A DNA stretch of 19,252 bases, taken from contig BNUH01000050.1 of assembly GCA_025997215.1 (NCBI GenBank), positions 1 to 19,252 on the forward strand, in the 5' to 3' direction. Source of the stretch: Clostridia bacterium (GTDB lineage: Bacteria; Bacillota_A; Clostridia; Christensenellales; Aristaeellaceae). The notes under the pieces were generated by a model that saw nothing but the letters and a program-made list of their open reading frames with translations, ran no database searches and had not been told where the DNA came from. Both the position numbers and the translations under genes were made by a program. Position 1 is the stretch's first letter. Each line of letters begins with the position of its first letter. Of the stretch, positions 14,331-19,252 are shown piece by piece.

Positions 14331-14360
14331 ATTATGATGTACACTAATATAACGACACAA
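14331..14360 (-). promoter_or_regulatory. Possible sigma-A promoter for SH3 gene
   Basis: On the minus strand, TTGTGT (14355-14360), an 18-base spacer and CATAAT (14331-14336) lie about 30 bases before the start at 14301. The -10 is 5/6 and the -35 is weak. TACAAT slightly downstream is an alternative -10. Confidence 0.35.
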
Positions 14361-14380
14361 TGGCATACGAGCATCCAATT

Positions 14381-14409
14381 AAACCCGATAGGTTTTACCT
14401 ACCGGGTTT
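14381..14409 (-). terminator. Hairpin terminator downstream of katA (distal)
   Basis: Arms 14381-14392 and 14398-14409 form a 12-bp stem with one A/C mismatch and a 5-base loop. On the minus strand the second arm ends GGGTTT and is followed by AATTGG. It is the second of two hairpins after the catalase gene and the more terminator-like. Confidence 0.65.
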
Positions 14410-14420
14410 GCCACCATCAT

Positions 14421-14444
14421 AAGGGCGGTTCATAAACCGCCCTT
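14421..14444 (-). terminator. Hairpin downstream of katA (proximal)
   Basis: A perfect 10-bp stem (14421-14430 with 14435-14444, 4-base loop) begins 11 bases after the katA stop. No T-run follows on the minus strand, so it may act with the hairpin at 14381-14409 or protect the 3' end of the mRNA. Confidence 0.55.
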
Positions 14445-14454
14445 CATGCAACAA

Positions 14455-15960
14455 TTAACTAATCGTCGCCTGGTTCAGCTGATCATGGCTGAGCTTGGAT
14501 AGCTCCATTACCTTCGCGAAATTCAACCCCAGCGCCTTGGTCATCCGCTCTCCATACTCCGGATCGGCCAGGAAACAATGCACTGCGTGGCGATACTTTA
14601 TGTTCTCCGTGACTGGCGCGATATCCGTGGCGGTATTCCCAATCAGCAGCTGCTTTTTGTCCTCCGCCAGGATTCGCCATAGATTCCCGCCTGCGCGGAA
14701 GTTGTCGTCGGAAGGATCGTCCTTGGGATCGAATCGCCACATCGCGCCTTCCAGTTCCAGCGGCGGCTCGGCCACTTCGGGCTGCGCCGACCAGACGCCC
14801 GCGCTGTTTGGCGTGTAGGCGACTGCCGCGCCATAGTTCCCGTCGACGCGCATCTGCCCGTCGCGGTGGTATTCATTGACCTCCGTGCGCGCCTTGTTGA
14901 CGGGGATGTGGTTGGCGTTCACACCCAGGCGATAGCGATGCGCGTCGCCGTAGGCAAACAGCCGTCCCTGCAGGAACTTGTCCGGTGAGAACCCAATCCC
15001 CGGCACCACATGCGCCGGTGTGAACGCCGACTGCTCGACCTCGGCGAAGTAGTTCTCCGGGTTGCGGTTCAGCTCCAACACGCCGACCTGGATCAACGGA
15101 AACTCCTTATGACGCCATATCTTCGTAATATCAAACGGATTCTCATAGTGCGCCTTCGCCTGGGCTTCGGTCATGATCTGCACATACATCGTCCACTTCG
15201 GGAACTCCTTGCGCTCGATCGCCTCGAACAGGTCAGCGCCGTGGCTCTCGCGGTCTTTAGCGACGAGCGCTTCCGCTTCCTCGTTGGTCAGGTTCTTGAT
15301 GCCTTGCTGCGTCAGGAAGTGGAACTTGCACCACACGCGGTCGTTATTCGCATTATAGAATGAGAACGTGTGCTCGCCAAAGAAATGCATGTGTCTGAAC
15401 GTCGCGGGAATCCCACGGTCGCTCATGACGATAGTCCGCTGGTGGAAGCTCTCTGGCAGTAGCGTCCAGAAGTCCCAGTTATTCTGCGGCGATCGACGGC
15501 CTGTGCGCGGATCGCGCTTGACCGCACGATTCAGGTCGCTGAAGTTATGCACATCCCGGATGAAAAATGTCGGCGTGTTGTTGCCCACCAGATCCCAGTT
15601 GCCTTCTTTGGTATAGAATTTGCAAGCGACACCGCGGATATCGCGCTCCGCGTCCGCCGCGCCGCGCTCGCCCGCCACCGTCGAGAATCGCAGGAAGCAC
15701 TCCGTCTCCTCGCCGCACTGCAGCGCACTGGCTTTGGTATACTGGGATATGTCATGGGTAACAGTCAGCTTGCCGTACGCGCCCCAGCCTTTGGCGTGCA
15801 TCCGGCGTTCCGGTATGACCTCGCGGTTGAAGTGCGCCATCTTCTCCATCAGCCAAACGTCCTGCATAACTACGGGGCCGCGCGGTCCGGCAGTGATGCT
15901 GTTCTCGTTGTCGGCCACCGGCGCGCCGACCTCGTTAGTCAGTTTCTTGTGATCATCCAT
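14455..15960 (-). CDS. katA: Heme catalase (clade-3 small-subunit type)
   Basis: Decomposes hydrogen peroxide to water and oxygen in the cytoplasm. The 501-residue length fits monofunctional small-subunit catalases. Key residues are visible: distal His55 in [13 protein letters not shown], Asn128 in [12 protein letters not shown], and the proximal heme ligand Tyr337 with Arg333 in [15 protein letters not shown]. Other family segments are [19 protein letters not shown] and [21 protein letters not shown] 15958-15960 has AGGAGGA 6 bases upstream. A PerR-like operator (16055-16069) lies about 95 bases before the start, which suggests peroxide-inducible expression. Two hairpins follow the gene, so it is probably monocistronic. 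Confidence 0.97.
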   Translation of the reverse strand: MDDHKKLTNEVGAPVADNENSITAGPRGPVVMQDVWLMEKMAHFNREVIPERRMHAKGWGAYGKLTVTHDISQYTKASALQCGEETECFLRFSTVAGERGAADAERDIRGVACKFYTKEGNWDLVGNNTPTFFIRDVHNFSDLNRAVKRDPRTGRRSPQNNWDFWTLLPESFHQRTIVMSDRGIPATFRHMHFFGEHTFSFYNANNDRVWCKFHFLTQQGIKNLTNEEAEALVAKDRESHGADLFEAIERKEFPKWTMYVQIMTEAQAKAHYENPFDITKIWRHKEFPLIQVGVLELNRNPENYFAEVEQSAFTPAHVVPGIGFSPDKFLQGRLFAYGDAHRYRLGVNANHIPVNKARTEVNEYHRDGQMRVDGNYGAAVAYTPNSAGVWSAQPEVAEPPLELEGAMWRFDPKDDPSDDNFRAGGNLWRILAEDKKQLLIGNTATDIAPVTENIKYRHAVHCFLADPEYGERMTKALGLNFAKVMELSKLSHDQLNQATIS

Positions 15961-16054
15961 TGGTTATCCTCCTATGTTGTTTACTTTGTTATACCTTTGA
16001 TTCTGCATCCGTTACGCGCCAATCTCATTCCCATCTTACTTATATATACACAGG

Positions 16055-16069
16055 TTTTAAGGATTATAA
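16055..16069 (-). promoter_or_regulatory. PerR-like operator upstream of katA
   Basis: On the minus strand TTATAATCCTTAAAA matches the PerR box consensus (two inverted TTATAAT half-sites around one base) at 12 of 14 defined positions, with a perfect first half. It overlaps a plausible weak -35 (TTTATA) whose -10 would be TATATA near 16043-16048. A PerR site before katA is typical of Firmicutes. Confidence 0.6.
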
Positions 16070-16109
16070 ACATGCCTGGCGTGGGATATTTTTTCAGCAA
16101 TTTGCCGCG

Positions 16110-16138
16110 TTGATTCCGATTGCGGGCTGTGTTATAAT
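16110..16138 (+). promoter_or_regulatory. Sigma-A promoter facing a gene remnant
   Basis: TTGATT (16110-16115), a 17-base spacer and TATAAT (16133-16138) form a good sigma-A promoter on the plus strand. It fires directly into the truncated Rpn-like frame and the terminator at 16553. No intact gene starts behind it, so the transcript may be vestigial or a short RNA. Confidence 0.55.
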
Positions 16139-16146
16139 TGAGATAG

Positions 16147-16524
16147 GAGTTTAGCAAGCTATACTTCAATACCAAAGGCACTGTGGGCGAATTATCGAGC
16201 AGGATGAAGGAAATCCTGATCTATATGAACAACCCGAAGGCGTTCCCGATTGACCAAACGGATAATGAGTTGATCAAGAAAATCGACAGGTCTGTCAAAT
16301 TAAACAAGCACGACCCGAAATGGAGGCAGCAGTATATGTTTTCTATGCAGAACAGATTGACGGCGGAATTGATTGGGGAGCGGCGTGGAATCGAGAAGGG
16401 GCAAAAGGAATATGCACTCAAGCTGCTCAAGAAACTAACCGCTGATGCAGTGGCTGATTTACTTGAGCTGCCACTAAGCCAAGTGATGGCGTGGCAACAA
16501 GAGGCGCGAAGCTTAAGTAATTGA
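16147..16524 (+). pseudogene. 5'-truncated Rpn/PD-(D/E)XK transposase-like remnant
   Basis: The frame is open from 16147 to the TGA at 16522-16524 and encodes the C-terminal part typical of Rpn-family recombination-promoting nuclease/transposase proteins: FSKLYFNTKGTVGELS, MKEILIYMNN, DPKWRQQYMFSMQNRL, then the charged IGERRGIEKGQKEYALKLLKKL and a terminal helix pair (ADLLELPLSQVMAWQ). The family-like segment YFNTKGT precedes the only possible start, GTG 16183, which has no ribosome binding site. The N-terminal nuclease domain of about 200 residues is missing. It looks like a decayed gene cut at its 5' end near 16147. It appears less GC-rich than its neighbours. A short functional protein from GTG 16183 is possible but unlikely. 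Confidence 0.65.
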
Positions 16525-16552
16525 TGATTCATCATCGATTACTAGGGAGCGT

Positions 16553-16591
16553 GTGGGGGGCGGTATCGCCTCCCACTTCATTATATTTTAT
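16553..16591 (+). terminator. Terminator after the Rpn-like remnant
   Basis: A 10-bp stem with one G-T pair (16553-16562 with 16567-16576, loop GTAT) is followed by the T-rich TTCATTATATTTTATCC. It lies 28 bases after the stop of the remnant and before the sigma-factor promoter region, so it isolates the two units. Confidence 0.65.
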
Positions 16592-16600
16592 CCGATTGTT

Positions 16601-16626
16601 TGTAACAAACCCGTCCGTCGGTAGTC
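16601..16626 (+). promoter_or_regulatory. Candidate autoregulatory ECF promoter
   Basis: TGTAAC (16601-16606) resembles the AAC-containing -35 of ECF sigma promoters. A 16-base spacer leads to AGTC (16623-16626), one base from the common CGTC -10. It lies 31 bases before the sigma gene, where autoregulated ECF promoters usually occur. This is a pattern match only. Confidence 0.35.
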
Positions 16627-16657
16627 TTATATTATGAAAGCGTGGTGAGACAGTACG

Positions 16658-17152
16658 GTGAGCGGCAAGATTCGATCGGATCCCATAGACTTCGAGCAGA
16701 CATACATAATGTATCATACTTATGTATATCGGTATGTGTTTTCGATGTGCCGAAACCCAGCTGTCGCCGAGGACGTGACGGCAGAAGCGTTCCTTAAAGC
16801 GTTGCACCATATCGAAAACTTCAAGGGTGAATGTGACATCAAAGTTTGGCTGTGCCAGATCGCGAAGAACACTTACTTCTCGATGCGCAAACGCGAGGAG
16901 CGCGTCGGGAGCGGCGACGCCGCCCTGCTTGAAGAGGATGGCTCGACGGACTCGGCGGCGGATCGTCTGGACACGCTTGAGATACACCGCGCGCTCCACT
17001 ACCTTGACGAACCATACAAAGAGGTATTCTCGCTGCGGATGTTCGGAGGACTGTCGTATACGGACATCTCCGGGTTGTTCGGCAAGTCGGAGAGCTGGGC
17101 GCGAATCGTATACCACCGCGCGAAATTGAGCATAAGGGAGGCGTTAAAGTGA
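16658..17152 (+). CDS. ECF-type sigma-70 family RNA polymerase sigma factor
   Basis: Alternative sigma factor of 164 residues. Region 2 (about 12-80) has FEQTYIMYHTYVYRYVFSMC, AEDVTAEAFLKAL and the aromatic-rich IKVWLCQIAKNTYF. A short acidic linker (about 86-105) leads to region 4 (about 108-164), with YKEVFSLRMFGGLSYTDISG and the recognition helix near FGKSESWARIVYHRAK. The start is GTG 16658, with an in-frame stop at 16646-16648 just upstream and GGTGAG at 16644-16649 as a weak ribosome binding site. The stop overlaps the start of the anti-sigma gene by 4 bases (GTGA). Subfamily and target regulon cannot be told from this window. Confidence 0.93.
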   Translation: MSGKIRSDPIDFEQTYIMYHTYVYRYVFSMCRNPAVAEDVTAEAFLKALHHIENFKGECDIKVWLCQIAKNTYFSMRKREERVGSGDAALLEEDGSTDSAADRLDTLEIHRALHYLDEPYKEVFSLRMFGGLSYTDISGLFGKSESWARIVYHRAKLSIREALK

Positions 17153-17937
17153 ACGAATCTACTGAATCTATTAAATCTACTATACCAACCATATCATCCA
17201 GACAGGCCTGCGGGATGGTTCGTGATCTGCTGCCGCTATTCTGCGACGGCGTTTGCGGCGAGGAGAGCGGCGCGTTTATCAAGGAGCATGTCGAGCGGTG
17301 CGAATCTTGCGCCAGCGAACTCAACGCGCTGAGGATTGCCGAACGCCAGCCCATTCAACCTACCGTTCCCGACGACAGCATTCGCGCCGCGCTGCTTATA
17401 CTGAAACGCAAACTGACCATGCGCCGGGTTATCGCCGTGCTGGCGGCGATTGTTCTGACCATATTGCTGATCGTCGTTGCTAATTTGTATCTTCAGCAAT
17501 ATGTACCGCTGCCATATACGGAAGGCATGCTCTCCGTCGCCGTCGCGGACAATGGCGAACTTTCGATTATCGCGAACAACAATACCTTTTTTAGCTGCGG
17601 CTCGACACAGCATGAGATGGAAAAAGACGGTGAGGTATACACCGCTGTATACTTCAGGTATCTGGAACAGTTATATAGCAGGCTCCCATGGAGAAAACCG
17701 TCGCCAATGGAAATGCCCATGAAAGTCGTGGTTGGGATCACAGGTTCGTTAGAATCGTTCAGCGATGAAGGAGCGTCGCAGGAAATGCTGTGGAATCTGC
17801 AGTACAATCAGTCCTTCGCGGAAAACATTGGCGCGGTGTATTATTTCGACGAATCGTTTTCCAAACTCGGCCCAATGGAAGACGACGCCGCGTTCGCGGA
17901 AGCGACAAAGAACGCCGTGTTGGTTTGGGAGCGTTGA
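17149..17937 (+). CDS. Membrane anti-sigma factor with zinc-finger domain
   Basis: Predicted inhibitor of the sigma factor just upstream. The 262-residue protein has a cytoplasmic N-terminus with the zinc anti-sigma signature (His47-x3-Cys51-x2-Cys54 in EHVERCESC, plus upstream Cys21, Cys32 and Cys36), a membrane helix (about 92-113, MRRVIAVLAAIVLTILLIVV) and an extracytoplasmic domain of about 145 residues with no recognised fold. That outer part contains one Cys (SCGSTQHEM) and may sense the signal. GTG 17149 follows AGGGAGG (17135-17141) by 7 bases and overlaps the sigma stop, ensuring balanced synthesis. A strong hairpin follows at 17952. Confidence 0.87.
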   Translation: MNESTESIKSTIPTISSRQACGMVRDLLPLFCDGVCGEESGAFIKEHVERCESCASELNALRIAERQPIQPTVPDDSIRAALLILKRKLTMRRVIAVLAAIVLTILLIVVANLYLQQYVPLPYTEGMLSVAVADNGELSIIANNNTFFSCGSTQHEMEKDGEVYTAVYFRYLEQLYSRLPWRKPSPMEMPMKVVVGITGSLESFSDEGASQEMLWNLQYNQSFAENIGAVYYFDESFSKLGPMEDDAAFAEATKNAVLVWER

Positions 17938-17951
17938 TAATTACACAATAT

Positions 17952-17989
17952 AAACCCCCACTGAAATGGTACCATTTCAGCGGGGGTTT
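17952..17989. terminator. Bidirectional hairpin terminator
   Basis: The arms AAACCCCC...CTGAAATG and CATTTCAG...GGGGGTTT pair over 17 positions with a single A/C mismatch and a GTAC loop. It sits between the convergent anti-sigma gene (ends 17937) and the GH116 gene (ends 18002), with A and T runs on both sides. Confidence 0.88.
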
Positions 17990-18001
17990 GTATAAGTCAG
18001 C

Positions 18002-19252
18002 TTACATCCGGAACTGCAGCGTACTGTCCGGCCGTAGTGAAACGGCGCTATCCATCACAATAAAGCCATCCTCTAGGTGGAATGGAATTGCCTTGGCGTC
18101 CAAGTCCACCGAATGGATTTCAGAGGCATTCTGAAACGCTATCCGAGACAGGTTAAGTTGGCCGCCCATGCACCGCAGTGTAAGTGTTCCGCCGCCAGCG
18201 GTGATCTTACCCCAAGCTCCGGAGAACGCCCACACGCTGCCATGTGGCTGATCCGGGCTCAAACGCCCGAAAGCGACTTGGTTTTGTGTCATGTCCACTT
18301 GCAAGCCTTGGTAGGCGAGGATGAGCGACCAGGCAGCCATTGAACGCGCGTAGTTGCCGCCGCATTCGATTTCGTTCCAGGGGTTGCGGCGCTCGCCGTC
18401 GTAACGGTCGCGGACGGCTTTCACGCAGCGCAGGCCTTCGGCTTCCAGACCGCGCAGGATCATGTGGGATGCCGCTGAATACTCGAAGCCGTGCATAGTT
18501 TCCTCGGCGTATGGCGCTGGGATGATGGGCTTGCGCTTGCCGGACGGATAGTCGCATATGACCAGCCCGGATTCATCCTGCAGGCAGTAGATTCGACAAG
18601 GGTTGAAGCGTTCGCCCATTGTTTCGACAAAATTATGTCGAGCAATAGCGCTTAACGCCTGGGTTACGCGGCTGGGATCGAACAGATCGCCCAGCCCGCA
18701 TAGGTCGGCATGCCACTGTCCAAGCAGCTGATCAATCGAGACGCCGTCGCCGAGTTGGTATTTCAACTCCTTCGCCTCGGGATTCCAATAGGATTTCTTA
18801 ACATTCGGGTCGGATGAAAGATATGGATCGAGCGTGCTCTCGTCGTCCAGGTCTACGCTTTGGATGTAATATTCGCCGTTCCATAGGGTGGATTCGACAG
18901 TGCGGGAACCTTTGTCCTTAATCGCGCGGCATTTGTCGGAAAACGCGGTCTCGCCCATGGCTTCGGCCATACGCGCGGCCGCTTCCAGCGCAGCTAAATA
19001 CATGCCTGTCAGCCACGCGTTGGGACCGAAGAGTTCCATGTCAAGGGTATGATGCTGACGGCCTGTCAAAACCCCAGATTGTGCGGGATCCCACAAATCA
19101 GCGTTATCATCCGACCACGCAAACTCCAGCGAGCGCTTGATTTTCGGCCAGAGATCGGCTAGCCACGCGTTATCGCCCGACAGTTTCCAATCGCGGTAAC
19201 TCTTGATAATCCCGCCCATCTGTCCATCGGCGCATGCGCGGAAGCGTGAAGC
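18002..19252 (-). CDS. GH116 beta-glycosidase (GBA2-like), 5' end off window
   Basis: C-terminal 416 residues or so of a glycoside hydrolase family 116 (DUF608) enzyme, related to bile-acid beta-glucosidase GBA2. The frame stays open to the window edge (RACADGQ precedes the Met at 19217-19219), so the N-terminus is missing. Numbered from that Met: HHTLDMELFGPNAWL holds the probable nucleophile Glu62, and SIDQLLGQWHADLCGLGDLFD holds the probable acid/base Asp163. Further family segments are HGFEYSAASHMILRGLEAEGL and NPWNEIECGGNYARSMAAW. A beta-sandwich-like tail follows. It is likely an intracellular or wall-associated beta-glucosidase or xylosidase. Its operon partners would lie beyond the window end. 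Confidence 0.93.
   Translation of the reverse strand, partial: ASRFRACADGQMGGIIKSYRDWKLSGDNAWLADLWPKIKRSLEFAWSDDNADLWDPAQSGVLTGRQHHTLDMELFGPNAWLTGMYLAALEAAARMAEAMGETAFSDKCRAIKDKGSRTVESTLWNGEYYIQSVDLDDESTLDPYLSSDPNVKKSYWNPEAKELKYQLGDGVSIDQLLGQWHADLCGLGDLFDPSRVTQALSAIARHNFVETMGERFNPCRIYCLQDESGLVICDYPSGKRKPIIPAPYAEETMHGFEYSAASHMILRGLEAEGLRCVKAVRDRYDGERRNPWNEIECGGNYARSMAAWSLILAYQGLQVDMTQNQVAFGRLSPDQPHGSVWAFSGAWGKITAGGGTLTLRCMGGQLNLSRIAFQNASEIHSVDLDAKAIPFHLEDGFIVMDSAVSLRPDSTLQFRM

Overview
The window reads as chromosomal DNA from a GC-rich, endospore-forming Firmicute, most likely a member of the Clostridia. This rests on gene content rather than on any marker: a SpoIID/LytB-type protein, CdaA/CdaR, an ECF sigma and zinc anti-sigma pair, strong AGGAGG-type ribosome binding sites, a Firmicute-style PerR-like box and a Gram-positive peptidoglycan-binding protein. 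No rRNA, tRNA, CRISPR array or intact mobile element is visible. Both ends cut a gene.

Layout. (1) 1-1895, plus: the end of gmk, then rpoZ and coaBC, tightly packed and overlapping, closed by a strong bidirectional hairpin. (2) 1966-7847, minus: a SpoIID-like lipoprotein, a large Cys-rich and Pro-rich protein (about 890 aa) carrying a thioester-type TQxAxW motif, a compact cluster of overlapping palindromes, and a secreted SH3 plus four-repeat peptidoglycan-binding protein with an uncharacterised C-terminal domain. A perfect sigma-A promoter (TTGACA-17-TATAAT, minus) serves the last gene. (3) 8000-13411, plus: a divergent promoter and a five-gene run cdaA-cdaR-folC-rsmH-rsmI, mostly with overlapping stops and starts. 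It joins c-di-AMP signalling, folate metabolism and both enzymes that modify 16S rRNA C1402. (4) 13423-15960, minus: a secreted SH3 protein and a clade-3 type catalase with a PerR-like box upstream. (5) 16110-17937, plus: an orphan promoter and a 5'-truncated remnant of an Rpn/PD-(D/E)XK transposase-like gene, then an ECF sigma factor and its membrane anti-sigma factor. (6) 18002-19252, minus: the C-terminal part of a GH116 beta-glycosidase.

Most of the window is housekeeping or envelope biology. The items most worth pursuing are the Cys/Pro-rich protein with the TQAAIW motif and no export signal, the Cys-to-Asn change in the CoaC substrate flap, the shared-junction palindrome cluster at 5879-5994, and the rsmH-rsmI coupling. 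I did not find a clear new multi-gene system. The strongest candidate for new biology is the single large protein at 3108-5780.
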